Positions 45,167-53,775 of a stretch of 64,000 nt of DNA are shown here, piece after piece (position 1 is the first letter of the stretch; every line of letters begins with the position of its first letter). A model generated the notes under the pieces. The model worked only from the letters and a program-made list of their open reading frames with translations, was not told the DNA's origin and ran no database searches. A program made the translations under genes and the position numbers. Source of the stretch: Bacillus sp. REN3 (GTDB taxonomy: Bacteria > Bacillota > Bacilli > Bacillales > Cytobacillaceae); contig NZ_JAERSD010000012.1 of NCBI RefSeq assembly GCF_017912555.1, positions 62,001 to 126,000 of the forward strand, read 5' to 3'.

Positions 45167-45365
45167 ACATAAGAAATAATTCTACTTTACCATAAAAATC
45201 GAGTTATTATATTTTTGAACACAAAATAATAACCCAATTAACACATCTTTTAACAAGTGTACATAAATGATTGGACGCTCGCGAATTTGTATGCTCAAAG
45301 TGGTACTAATTAACAAGATAAATCCATGTAAAATGACCGAAATCATTGAACTATTAACGAAAAAA

Positions 45366-45398
45366 AGAGGTGCGAATTAGCGTGCTAATTCCACCTCT
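45366..45398. terminator. Bidirectional terminator near the SurA-like gene
   Basis: AGAGGTG/CACCTCT with inner GAATTAGC/GCTAATTC forms a strong stem, with A and T runs on the two sides. It lies about 80 bp after the end of the minus-strand lipoprotein gene. Confidence 0.75.
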
Positions 45399-45475
45399 AA
45401 AAGCCTGGTTATTTCCGTTTTTCTCCCTATCAACCGAACGGGTTATTTTCCAAGTTGGGATGGTTTTTAATAAAA

Positions 45476-46165
45476 TCAGAGAATCTTGACTTTTTCTTCA
45501 TTCGCTTTACGGATTTCCTCGATCAGCTTGCTGGCTTTTTCTTCTTTCTTTTGGGCAATCACCTGCTGCTCCAGCTGCGGCTTTACCTTTTCGAATGGTT
45601 CCGGCGTTTGCTTCTGGCTTTCGGTCTGCTTTTTATATTGTTCATAAATCGATTGGACCTCCTGATCGGAAACCTCGATCTTGCCAATCTTGCTATCCAT
45701 GTATTTCATGACCATCATTTGCTGTTCCAGCTGGGTTTTCAGCTCTTTTTCGGTCAGTTTATTCTTTTTCAGCGCGTCATCGAATTGCTTATCGTTTTTG
45801 AATCCGGATTTGATTTTTTCCAGTTCCGCATCCACTTCTTTTTGCTCAACCGCTATGCCGTCATTCTCCGCTGTTTGCAGAAGCAGTTCAGCATTGATCA
45901 TTTGATCCAGAACCGACTTTTCCAACTTTTTTTTCATTTTGCTGTCCATTTTGTCAGGAGGCATTCCCTGTTGTTCATAGGTCGACTTTGCGGCATCAAG
46001 TTCTTTCTTATACTCTTTTTTCGAGATTTCCTCTCCATTGACGGTCGCGACCAAATCCTCTTTCTTCTTTTTATCCGCCTTTCCTTCCGGGCTTCCGCTG
46101 CCGCATGCGGCCAGCACAAGAACAGCTATGCTCAAAGCAAGGATGCTTGTAAAGATTCTTTTCAT
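45476..46165 (-). CDS. SurA N-terminal domain lipoprotein, second copy
   Basis: The 229-residue precursor has a lipoprotein signal ending in LVLAAC. The mature part follows the same plan as the protein at 24242-24925: ATVNGEEISKKEYKKELDAA, NAELLLQTAENDGIAVEQKE and LEKVKPQLEQQVIAQKKEEK. It is a membrane-anchored chaperone-like protein without the rotamase domain. The two copies are clearly paralogues, so one probably arose by duplication and moved. Confidence 0.78.
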   Translation of the reverse strand: MKRIFTSILALSIAVLVLAACGSGSPEGKADKKKKEDLVATVNGEEISKKEYKKELDAAKSTYEQQGMPPDKMDSKMKKKLEKSVLDQMINAELLLQTAENDGIAVEQKEVDAELEKIKSGFKNDKQFDDALKKNKLTEKELKTQLEQQMMVMKYMDSKIGKIEVSDQEVQSIYEQYKKQTESQKQTPEPFEKVKPQLEQQVIAQKKEEKASKLIEEIRKANEEKVKIL

Positions 46166-46313
46166 TCCTGATCAGTCCCCTTTCATTAAACATGTCCGTC
46201 ATACTAACATATTTTCCGCCTGCAAAACGAACTGTAAATGAATCGTTATACGATTTTAATATTTTTATAGCGGATTTAATATTTGTAAGTAATTCTTCCC
46301 ACCATTCAGCGAT

Positions 46314-46340
46314 GAAGCAGGAGAACCGTCCCCGTGCGTC
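46314..46340. repeat. REP-like repeat, second copy
   Basis: GAAGCAGGAGAACCGTCCCC is identical, in reverse orientation, to the core of the repeat at 16911-16937. The last seven bases (GTGCGTC) no longer pair with the first seven, so this copy is decayed. Confidence 0.65.
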
Positions 46341-46461
46341 GGGTTGTATGCCAGGACGTTTTTCCTGTTTATTTCGTTTTGCGAAGTAAATAGTATACTT
46401 TTATTTCTGAATATTCTAATATTTATCTTGTAATGAACTATGCCAAGGAGTGATCGAGTAT

Positions 46462-47673
46462 ATGAACAAGAAAAAGGTTATGACTGGATTAAGTGTACTT
46501 GCACTATGTGCCGGCCTGGCTTCCCCTTCGCTGGCATCCAATTCCCCTAATGGGAATCTGACCAATGACCAACAAGTTTACTCTGTGAAAGGCTTTACGA
46601 ATCATGCGGAAATGGCCAATCGTCTCCAGGAAATCGCCCGGAACAGCCAGGGAAGGGTTGCCCTCGAAACTGTGGGGCAATCGAACAGAGGAAGGGAGAT
46701 CTACCAGGCGAGGGTAGGTACCGGGGACAAAGTGGTCCTGATCGAAAGTGAAATCCATGGCAATGAAAAAACAGGGACGGAGGCTATCCTGAACATTCTT
46801 CAATACCTGGGTTCCAGCGACTCGCCTGAAGCGAAGAAAATCCGCAGTGAAATCACCCTCGTTGCCTTGCCTAAAATGAATCCTGACGCTTCCGAGCTGG
46901 ATCGGCGCGGAAACGATCTGTCATGGGCCGAAGTCGTCGAGGATTTCCCTCAGCTCGCTTCGCTCTCCGGTCCAACCTGGAATTACTATACGGATCGTAT
47001 CCTCCAGGATCGGGACTATTTCGGCAAGCCTGGTTTCGATGTCAACCGTGACTTCAACCCGGATTTGGATTATGTGCCAAAAGCAGAGGATATGCCTGGC
47101 AAGTCCAGTGAACCGGGATGGTACATCACACCGGAAGCGCAGACTGTCCGGGATGTGTACAAGTCATTGAAGGACGAGTTCGGGAAGGTGGATGTGTTCA
47201 TCGACTTGCACCATCAGGGACAATACTACGTGGAAGGAACGGACGATCTTGTGACCATGTCGCTATCTGGTGAATTCGTCCCGGATCCCCGCACACCAGA
47301 AGGCGCCAAGTATTCTGCTTACGCAGGGAACTATGAAGGGGAGTTTTCAAAACAGCTGAACTTGGCAGCTTACAATGCCCTCCAATCTATTGGAGCCAGC
47401 TCGCCATTCAACAACATCACCCTTTACCAGCGGAACCTCGACCTTCCGGGTACTGCCCTCGGCAGCTTTGCCCTGAATGGAAGCGGAACGGTATTATTTG
47501 AAGTGAGGGGCCAATCCCACACCCTTGGCCAAAAGAAAAAAGGCCAGCTTGTCAAAGCAGTCGAAACCGGCCTGTACGGAATCATCAATGGTGTAGCGGA
47601 TGGAAGTGTCTACGGACTCAACCCTGACGACTATGAAAAAATCCCTGAGACAGCCTATCAGCCTGGCATTTGA
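46462..47673 (+). CDS. Secreted M14 family zinc carboxypeptidase
   Basis: From the ATG at 46462 the protein has a signal peptide (MNKKKVMTGLSVLALCAGLA, then ASPSLAS). The M14 domain has the zinc motif HGNEKTG, the third ligand in IDLHHQGQ and the catalytic glutamate in LFEVRGQ. M14 enzymes remove C-terminal residues from peptides, or gamma-D-Glu links in peptidoglycan. The shortened fold and VNRDFNPD segment fit a bacterial secreted peptidase. A GTG 12 bp earlier is in frame but overlaps the AAGGAG site. A perfect terminator follows. Confidence 0.85.
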   Translation: MNKKKVMTGLSVLALCAGLASPSLASNSPNGNLTNDQQVYSVKGFTNHAEMANRLQEIARNSQGRVALETVGQSNRGREIYQARVGTGDKVVLIESEIHGNEKTGTEAILNILQYLGSSDSPEAKKIRSEITLVALPKMNPDASELDRRGNDLSWAEVVEDFPQLASLSGPTWNYYTDRILQDRDYFGKPGFDVNRDFNPDLDYVPKAEDMPGKSSEPGWYITPEAQTVRDVYKSLKDEFGKVDVFIDLHHQGQYYVEGTDDLVTMSLSGEFVPDPRTPEGAKYSAYAGNYEGEFSKQLNLAAYNALQSIGASSPFNNITLYQRNLDLPGTALGSFALNGSGTVLFEVRGQSHTLGQKKKGQLVKAVETGLYGIINGVADGSVYGLNPDDYEKIPETAYQPGI

Positions 47674-47685
47674 ATCATTGATTGA

Positions 47686-47715
47686 AAAGGAGAGTGGACC
47701 GGTCCACTCTCCTTT
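47686..47715. terminator. Perfect palindromic terminator after the carboxypeptidase
   Basis: AAAGGAGAGTGGACC and GGTCCACTCTCCTTT are adjacent 15-bp inverted arms, 12 bp after the stop codon. Confidence 0.8.
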
Positions 47716-47978
47716 AATCCGGGGCTGCCTTTTGATTTTTTGTGAAGAGGATACGCTTGGTCCATAGCCATGCATTGGACTGGCATATGGCATACTGCCT
47801 GCAGATCGGCTGATTATCGTGGCGCCAGGCTGAGATGACAATGCATAATTAAAATCCCTCGGATTGGCCGGGGGATTTCCTTTTTTATCGGATCGAATTA
47901 AAAAGCACCCAGAATGCATGACCGGGAACAGCGCTGCGCCCATCAAATCATTCTTCAGGAGGAGTGATCACCCCCTGC

Positions 47979-48701
47979 CTACATTTCGATGGAACGATAG
48001 TCATGAGGGTCGATTCTTCTTAGCATCTGGAGTTCTTCTTTTGTCGGTGCCGGGGTGTATCTGATTTGGTCATAAATCAGCTTGAACCCGGTGTTCTCTT
48101 GCACTTCCTGCAGCGTTGAGGTTGGGTGGATGGTATCAAGCTGGAGTTTCCCGCCCTTGAATTCAAACACGCAGAGCGGGGTGACGATTTTCCACAGGTT
48201 CCCTCGGGTGGTGACAAAGTCTACTTTTTCGACAAATGTCCGGATGTCGTGTTTAGTCCTCCAGATAATCGCTTTTTTCGCGGTCGGGATCAGCACTGCA
48301 CTCCCGGCTCCGCCTGGAAGGCGAAGCTTTGGGCGGTGGTACTCGCCAATGACCGAAGCGTTGACATTCCCATTGATATCAAACTGGATTCCTCCCAAAA
48401 AAGCTACGTCCAGCCTGCCTCTCATCGACAGGTCGAAGACTTCCTCCAGAGGGAAGTAAGCCTCGCCGCTGTCAAGCAGGTCTGCGCCTGCCGAAGAATA
48501 GGATGCCTTTTGGATGGAGCTGGGATTCACGCCGCCAGGAATGTTCAAATGGACGAGGCCAGGGGCGTGCATCTGCCTGGCCATGCTCATCGCGACCATA
48601 GGCAGGTGGGAGGATACTCCATGGAACACAGTCTCTCCATCCCCAAGCATATTGGAAATGGCACATGTCATGATGTCGACTGGGCGATACATTTGGGTCA
48701 T
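47979..48701 (-). CDS. CoA-transferase family I, subunit B, at the end of the microcompartment operon
   Basis: The 240-residue protein has the family I CoA-transferase subunit B fold (CAISNMLGDGETVFHGVSSHLP, then RGRLDVAFLGGIQFDINGNVN and GGAGSAVLIPTAKKAI). Such pairs move CoA between acyl groups, or in relatives such as IpdAB open rings hydrolytically. The segment where the catalytic Glu (usually ExG) is expected reads HLNIPGGVNP, so the nucleophile may be missing. Its start overlaps the stop of subunit A by 4 bp. It is the last gene of the operon. Confidence 0.8.
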   Translation of the reverse strand: MTQMYRPVDIMTCAISNMLGDGETVFHGVSSHLPMVAMSMARQMHAPGLVHLNIPGGVNPSSIQKASYSSAGADLLDSGEAYFPLEEVFDLSMRGRLDVAFLGGIQFDINGNVNASVIGEYHRPKLRLPGGAGSAVLIPTAKKAIIWRTKHDIRTFVEKVDFVTTRGNLWKIVTPLCVFEFKGGKLQLDTIHPTSTLQEVQENTGFKLIYDQIRYTPAPTKEELQMLRRIDPHDYRSIEM

Positions 48702-49531
48702 GATCTGATCGCCGTCCTTTCTCCTGAGTGATCGCGAGATACATAGTTTGATAGATATTTTTTTATTTCTTCCCTGTTTTTCAAGCCCAAGAAAGACACA
48801 AGGGCTTTTTCATCGATATCGTATTTCCTGTGGCAGGAAGTCGGACTGGCACCCTTCGGCGCATGTACGACAGCGCTGACCAAAAACCCGGGAATGTCCA
48901 CATATTCTGCATTCAATTTCATCTTGCTTGAAGGAACGATTTGTTCGGTTGTGATCAGCACCTTTTTGGCTGCCCTGCTGATCAGCACATCTTCGAATTT
49001 CGGTCCGTAAATCCTCGCATTGCCATTGGCGTCGCATTCCTGGACATGGATGACAGCCAGATCAGGCACAATCGTTTTCACAAGAGTGACAGGCTCCCCG
49101 CCGAAAGGATCCTCAACGACCATGAAATAATCATTCTTGTCCAGCAGCTCCCCCGCGACCAACCCTTTTACCGGCATGAAAGGGACATTCATCTGGGCGC
49201 CGCGGAGCGCGCAAATGACCGTATAGCAGGCATGCTCATTCCCTTTGACGACACCGTCCTGGACCGCTTTGCGGTAGTGGGAAGCAAGGCCGAACTTCGT
49301 TTCATAACTGACAAAGCCGGCATCGACCGTCGAGACACTGCCCATGGCACAAAGAAGGTCAATGTCATGGGCACCTGCCGTTTTGACGATTTTCAGCTCC
49401 TTCCTTCCCTGCCTTGCGATTTCCCTGACGAAGGCCATCGGGGCACGGTGAAGGACGTTCCCGCCGAACGCAACCGTATCCCCATCTTTTAACAGAGCCG
49501 CCGCATCGGTTAAACTCATTACTTTTCCCAT
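48698..49531 (-). CDS. CoA-transferase family I, subunit A
   Basis: The 277-residue protein has the subunit A pattern (LTDAAALLKDGDTVAFGGNVLHRAPMAFVREIARQ, GAHDIDLLCAMGSVSTVDAGFVSYE, AVIHVQECDANGNARIYGP). The usual GGF at the start of the CoA loop is GGN here. It pairs with the overlapping subunit B gene. In this locus it could transfer CoA from the acyl-CoA made by the aldehyde dehydrogenase to another acid (inference). Confidence 0.82.
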   Translation of the reverse strand: MGKVMSLTDAAALLKDGDTVAFGGNVLHRAPMAFVREIARQGRKELKIVKTAGAHDIDLLCAMGSVSTVDAGFVSYETKFGLASHYRKAVQDGVVKGNEHACYTVICALRGAQMNVPFMPVKGLVAGELLDKNDYFMVVEDPFGGEPVTLVKTIVPDLAVIHVQECDANGNARIYGPKFEDVLISRAAKKVLITTEQIVPSSKMKLNAEYVDIPGFLVSAVVHAPKGASPTSCHRKYDIDEKALVSFLGLKNREEIKKYLSNYVSRDHSGERTAIRS

Positions 49532-49544
49532 AAAATCACCACCA

Positions 49545-50876
49545 TTATTTCACTGCATTGCAGGCGATGTGGACAGCATCCCATACACCGGCGAAAGGCG
49601 GCGCATAGCATAGGTCAGCCATCCCGAGGTCATCAGCGGACATATTCGCATGGATGGCGACAGCAAAAATATCGATTCGCAAAACGACTCCTTTGTTGCC
49701 AACAGCCTGCGCTCCCAAAATCCTTCTCGTACGCTTCTCGCAAATCAGTTTGATCCAGATTGGCGTTTGATTTGGATAATAGCCAGGATGGTCCGCACTT
49801 TCCACAAACACGGTCGTATATTCGATCTTTAAGTTCTTTGCATCTTCTTCGGACATTCCTGTCCTCGCCATTTCAAGGTCGAATACCTTGATGGCCGCGC
49901 TTCCAAGGGTCCCGATGTATTTCAAATGGCTGCCAGCAATGTTCGCTCCTGCCAATCTTCCGCATTTGTTGGCATTTGTGCCGAGCGGAATGTAGCTGTT
50001 TTCTTCCATTACCTTGTTATAGACAAGCGCGCAATCGCCCGCTGAATAGATACCTTCGATATTGGTGCGCATTTCCCTGTCGATGATGACAGCACCATTC
50101 TCGGAAAGCGCGATCCCGGACCCTTCCAAAAAGCCCGTTGCTGGCCTGACTCCCAAGGACAGGAGGACCAGGTCGGCTTGATAGGTCCCCTTATCGGTTT
50201 GAACACCCTCCACCTTGCCAGTGCCAATAAAGCCTACCACCTTCTCGTTCAGGTTAAGCTGGACGCCTTGCCTGACCAGTTCTTTTTCTGCAAGGTCGGT
50301 GATTTCCTTATCGAATGTCCGCATGATCCGGTCAGATAATTCGATGACACGGATGTTCTTGCCCAAATGTCCCATCGCTTCGGCTACCTCGATTCCAATA
50401 TAGCCTCCCCCGACGATGACAACATTCCTGATCTCTGGCTGGCTGGCAATCTCCTTTAGCCCAATCCCATCCTCCAATGTCTTCAGGACATGGATATTAT
50501 CAAGCTCCCTGCCGCTGAATGGCGGGACAATAGGATAGGTGCCCGTGGCGACCATCAGCTTGTCGTAGCCGTCAAGGAACATCCTGTTGCTCTCAAGGTC
50601 GCGGACCATCACCTGCTTCTTCTCGGGGACGACCTTGACAACTTCATGCTTAAGGAAAATCTCCATTCCCATTGACTCGAACTGCTCCTTCGTCCGGGCG
50701 ATCATTTTTGTGTAATCATCATTCTCACCAGAGACATAGTATGGCAGTCCGCAAGCACCATAAGAAAGGAAGCTCCCTTTTTCATAGACGGCAATCTGTG
50801 CGTCCCGGTCCATCCTCCTCAATTTGGAAGCTGCCGACATCCCTGCCGCAACCCCGCCAATCACGATAAGCTTCAT
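49545..50876 (-). CDS. CoA-disulfide reductase-like flavoprotein
   Basis: The 443-residue protein is a pyridine nucleotide-disulfide oxidoreductase with an FAD site (IVIGGVAAGMSAASKLRR), the single redox cysteine Cys42 in SYGACGLPYY, and an NAD site (VVIVGGGYIGIEVAEAMG). Further motifs are IYSAGDCA and the C-terminal YAPPFAGVWDAVHIA, as in CoA-disulfide reductases and NADH oxidases. It would reduce CoA disulfide, or oxidise NADH. Either could support the CoA and NAD cycles of the microcompartment. It lies 13 bp upstream of the CoA-transferase genes in transcription order. Confidence 0.85.
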   Translation of the reverse strand: MKLIVIGGVAAGMSAASKLRRMDRDAQIAVYEKGSFLSYGACGLPYYVSGENDDYTKMIARTKEQFESMGMEIFLKHEVVKVVPEKKQVMVRDLESNRMFLDGYDKLMVATGTYPIVPPFSGRELDNIHVLKTLEDGIGLKEIASQPEIRNVVIVGGGYIGIEVAEAMGHLGKNIRVIELSDRIMRTFDKEITDLAEKELVRQGVQLNLNEKVVGFIGTGKVEGVQTDKGTYQADLVLLSLGVRPATGFLEGSGIALSENGAVIIDREMRTNIEGIYSAGDCALVYNKVMEENSYIPLGTNANKCGRLAGANIAGSHLKYIGTLGSAAIKVFDLEMARTGMSEEDAKNLKIEYTTVFVESADHPGYYPNQTPIWIKLICEKRTRRILGAQAVGNKGVVLRIDIFAVAIHANMSADDLGMADLCYAPPFAGVWDAVHIACNAVK

Positions 50877-50879
50877 AGA

Positions 50880-52043
50880 CTATTTCTCCCTGGAATTTAT
50901 TTTTAGGATTTCATCCTCAGCTGCTTTCAGCGCATCACCAGGTGCCAAATCCCCCGTAAACGCCTTATGGATATGAGTATATAACGGCGCTAGCCTTTCA
51001 CCTGCATCCTCCATCTTCGGTAATGGCCTGGCGTATTCCCTGATTGAATGATGCAGCACAGGATACCAGGGATGGTCCTCGCGATTTTCCTCATAAGACG
51101 ACTCCCTGACCGGCGCGCCTGAATAGCTCCCGACAATCCTGTCGATTGGCGGGGAAGAAAGATAACCGAGGAATTCGTTCGCCAATTGTTTATTGGCCGA
51201 TTTCTTATTGATGGCAAAACCCCAGGTCACGTTCCATGCAGTGCTGATCGCAGCGAAGCCGACATCCTCTTTTTCAAGGCAGCGATCATCCATGACAAAA
51301 CCAAGCTGGCCGCCCCAGGTGATCGCCAGTGCCGCTTGCTTTTTCTGAAAGCTTTCCCTCACCTCATCATTTCCATACATATGGACATGCCTTGGCGCGA
51401 GGTCCTTTAGGGACAGGTACTTTTCGAGTGCCTTGATCCCTTTTTCCTGGTAAAAGCAAGGTTCGTGGGTATGCTCATCGAAGGCATCGATTCCTTCGCT
51501 TCTCAAATAAGGGAGGAAATCAAGGAAAATTTCGCTTTCATGCGCCTTCATGCTGATGCCTGCCATTCCATCCTCGCCATGGAGCCTGGAAGCAAGGGAA
51601 ATGACAGTATCCGGATCGACCACTTCTGGGAGCGGGCCGCCAAATGCTTTTTCAGCTGCGGACTTCCGGTAGAGCAAGACGTGGCCATCACAAAAGGACG
51701 GGTACAAGTAAGGTTTTCCGTCGAGAGTCAGTTCCTCCCGGATGGGTTGGAGGATATCCATGCGATTGTAGGACGGAGTATCGGGAAAGGCCACTTCATC
51801 AATATAGCCTTTGGTTGCGAAGTCCTTCGGCCAGAGATGGCCGGCAGCCATCACGATATCAAAGTCCGCCTTCCCTTCGAGCGCCTCGATCATCCTTGGA
51901 TAGTATTCCGCCCATGGAACAATCTTGAAATCTACCATTGTATTCTTCACTTCATTGAATGTGCCAATAATCCTGTAACGCTGATCGGTATAGGCATAGA
52001 CAGCGGGATCAGCGACCGCCAGAACCCTTAATATTGGAAACAT
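50880..52043 (-). CDS. Solute-binding-protein family protein without signal peptide
   Basis: The 387-residue protein belongs to the family 1 extracellular binding proteins (FKIVPWAEYYPRMIEALEGKADFDIVMAAGHLW, then AWNVTWGFAINKKSANKQLANEFLGYL). It begins MFPILRVLAVADPAVYAYTD, directly in the first strand of the fold. There is no signal peptide and no lipobox cysteine, and no in-frame upstream extension provides one. It therefore appears cytosolic. It lies 3 bp from the flavoprotein gene inside the microcompartment operon, with no permease adjacent. It may bind a substrate or intermediate in the cell, but the ligand is unknown. Confidence 0.78.
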   Translation of the reverse strand: MFPILRVLAVADPAVYAYTDQRYRIIGTFNEVKNTMVDFKIVPWAEYYPRMIEALEGKADFDIVMAAGHLWPKDFATKGYIDEVAFPDTPSYNRMDILQPIREELTLDGKPYLYPSFCDGHVLLYRKSAAEKAFGGPLPEVVDPDTVISLASRLHGEDGMAGISMKAHESEIFLDFLPYLRSEGIDAFDEHTHEPCFYQEKGIKALEKYLSLKDLAPRHVHMYGNDEVRESFQKKQAALAITWGGQLGFVMDDRCLEKEDVGFAAISTAWNVTWGFAINKKSANKQLANEFLGYLSSPPIDRIVGSYSGAPVRESSYEENREDHPWYPVLHHSIREYARPLPKMEDAGERLAPLYTHIHKAFTGDLAPGDALKAAEDEILKINSREK

Positions 52044-52065
52044 TTAATCTGCACCACCCGTCAAC

Positions 52066-52329
52066 CTAATCTTTTAAAATCGGATCGTGATCGAGGATCC
52101 CAACTACCACAGCATCTACTGGTGCTTTCCTGCTCAGACCGTGCTCAACGGCACTGCCTCTGGTCACAAGGACTAGTTCCCCTTCTCCAGCGCCAATTTC
52201 GTCCGCTGCGACAAGGCAGTCTTCCTTGCCGCCGAAATAAGGCTGGATGACGAGAAGCTTGAACCCTTGCAATTCCTGGTATTTCCTTGATGACACTACA
52301 CTGCTGACAACCCTGCCAATCATCATCAT
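52066..52329 (-). CDS. EutN/CcmL family microcompartment pentamer (BMC-P)
   Basis: The 87-residue protein is a vertex protein of the EutN/CcmL/PduN family (MIGRVVSSVVSSRKYQELQGFKLLVIQP, then GEGELVLVTRGSA and PVDAVVVGILD). It caps the 12 corners of the shell. Only one BMC-P gene is present in the window. Of the three ATG codons in a row at the start, the third matches the usual family start. Confidence 0.92.
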   Translation of the reverse strand: MMMIGRVVSSVVSSRKYQELQGFKLLVIQPYFGGKEDCLVAADEIGAGEGELVLVTRGSAVEHGLSRKAPVDAVVVGILDHDPILKD

Positions 52330-52341
52330 CTACTCCCCCTT

Positions 52342-53007
52342 TTAGGGAATTATTTTCAACTCTTCATTCCCTGCAAGCCCGAATGCATTGGCATCGTCTG
52401 TATCGATATGCATATCCAGCGCATAATTGTCCCTCACGCGGATGGTCACCTGGCCCATGAGACCGCCCTTTTCCCCTTCAACAACGACAGATACCTTCTG
52501 CTGATCGGATACGCCGAATTGGGCAGCGTCCGCTGGCGTCATATGAATATGGCGGTCAGCGATGATACAGCCTTCATGCAATTCGACCTTCCCGCGTGGC
52601 CCGATGATGGTAATCGGCGAAGATCCCTCGATGTTTCCAGACTGGCGGACAGGCGGATTGAGGCCGAGCTTCCTGGCATCGGTCCTCGCGATTTCCACCT
52701 GTGTCTGATTCCGCAACGGGCCAAGGATCCGGACTTTTTCAATCGTGCCCTTGGGACCTTGGATCGTTACTTGCTCATGGCAGGCAAATTGCCCAGGCTG
52801 CGAAATCTCCTTCATCTTTGTCAGGCGGTAACCTTCCCCAAAGAGTTGGCTGACATGATCCTGTTGAAGATGGACATGCCTGGCAGAGATGTTGACAGGC
52901 ACGTATTCCCTGCGGGAAGGCTCACTTAAAAGCTTGTGTTTCCTAAGTTCGTCAACGACTGATTTCGTAATTTCAACCAATAACTCTGATTGATTCACAG
53001 CATTCAT
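52342..53007 (-). CDS. pduL: PduL phosphotransacylase with N-terminal encapsulation peptide
   Basis: The 221-residue enzyme has two PduL domains with the zinc histidine motifs NISARHVHL and ADRHIHMTP. It swaps CoA for phosphate on acyl-CoA, giving acyl phosphate and free CoA inside the shell. The N-terminal helix (ELLVEITKSVVDELRKHK) is amphipathic and set off by a short linker, the pattern of an encapsulation peptide. It recycles CoA for the aldehyde dehydrogenase encoded by the same operon. Confidence 0.92.
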   Translation of the reverse strand: MNAVNQSELLVEITKSVVDELRKHKLLSEPSRREYVPVNISARHVHLQQDHVSQLFGEGYRLTKMKEISQPGQFACHEQVTIQGPKGTIEKVRILGPLRNQTQVEIARTDARKLGLNPPVRQSGNIEGSSPITIIGPRGKVELHEGCIIADRHIHMTPADAAQFGVSDQQKVSVVVEGEKGGLMGQVTIRVRDNYALDMHIDTDDANAFGLAGNEELKIIP

Positions 53008-53009
53008 GT

Positions 53010-53285
53010 TTACTTCAATCCAGTCATCAATTTCGCAACATCACCATGCGGCCTTGGGATGACATGGACGGCCACCAATTCCCCCACCCGCTGTGCCGCT
53101 TCCGCTCCAACTTCTGTCGCAGCCTTGACCGCGCCAACCTCACCGCTGACAATGACAGACACAAGGCCGGAGCCAATTTTTTCGCTGCCTACGATTTCGA
53201 CGCTTGCTGCTTTCAGCATGGCATCTGCCGCCTCGATTGCTGCTGTAAGTCCTCTTGTTTCAATGATTCCTAATGATCCACTCAT
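53010..53285 (-). CDS. BMC-H shell protein (PduA/EutM type), copy 1
   Basis: From the ATG at 53285 (GGAGG upstream) the 91-residue protein is a single BMC domain ([20 protein letters not shown], then [20 protein letters not shown] and VHVIPRPH). It forms hexagonal shell tiles with a central pore lined by KIGSGLVS. It is nearly identical to the next BMC-H gene (53503-53775). An ATG 42 bp further upstream would add an unrelated tail and is rejected. Confidence 0.95.
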   Translation of the reverse strand: MSGSLGIIETRGLTAAIEAADAMLKAASVEIVGSEKIGSGLVSVIVSGEVGAVKAATEVGAEAAQRVGELVAVHVIPRPHGDVAKLMTGLK

Positions 53286-53336
53286 GTTTTTCGCCTCCAG
53301 TTTTTTATTTTTCCATAGGCATGTCATATTTGACTG

Positions 53337-53476
53337 TTGATTTCCGCTTCAAGCACTTCGCTTTCCGCGGGCATACCGGGGATCCTCCTCAGCGCTCTGC
53401 GCTTCACGGAGCCCCCCTGCCCTACAGCCCCGCCGGAGTCTCCGTGCCTTCCGCTCCAAATCTTCTCAAAAATCAA
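53337..53476. repeat. Dispersed Bacillus repeat, short copy, between the two BMC-H genes
   Basis: This 140-bp GC-rich element has inverted ends (TTGATTTCC and AAAATCAA) and matches the element at 27103-27366 in the same orientation. It lies inside the shell operon, between near-identical BMC-H genes. It may fold in the transcript and change the relative amounts of the two shell proteins. Confidence 0.75.
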
Positions 53477-53502
53477 ACATAACTCTTCGATAAAAAAAGA
53501 GA

Positions 53503-53775
53503 TTATAAGTTTGGCAGAAGCTTTGTAATATCGCTGTGCGGTCTTGGGATGACATGGACGGCCACAAGCTCTCCGACACGCTGTGCTGCTTCCGCTCCTA
53601 CTTCTGTTGCTGCTTTGACTGCTCCAACATCCCCTTTGACAATCACAGAGACAAGGCCGGAGCCGATTTTTTCACTGCCGACAATTTCAACATTCGCTGC
53701 CTTCAACATGGCGTCTGCCGCCTCGATTGCCGCTGTGAGTCCTCTTGTTTCGATTAAGCCGATTGATTCATTCAT
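53503..53775 (-). CDS. BMC-H shell protein (PduA/EutM type), copy 2
   Basis: The 90-residue BMC domain protein differs from copy 1 at only about a dozen positions, mainly at the ends. The start is the second ATG of a pair, with AGGAGG 8 bp upstream. The pore region KIGSGLVS is identical. It is a tandem duplicate, separated from copy 1 by the repeat at 53337-53476. Confidence 0.95.
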   Translation of the reverse strand: MNESIGLIETRGLTAAIEAADAMLKAANVEIVGSEKIGSGLVSVIVKGDVGAVKAATEVGAEAAQRVGELVAVHVIPRPHSDITKLLPNL

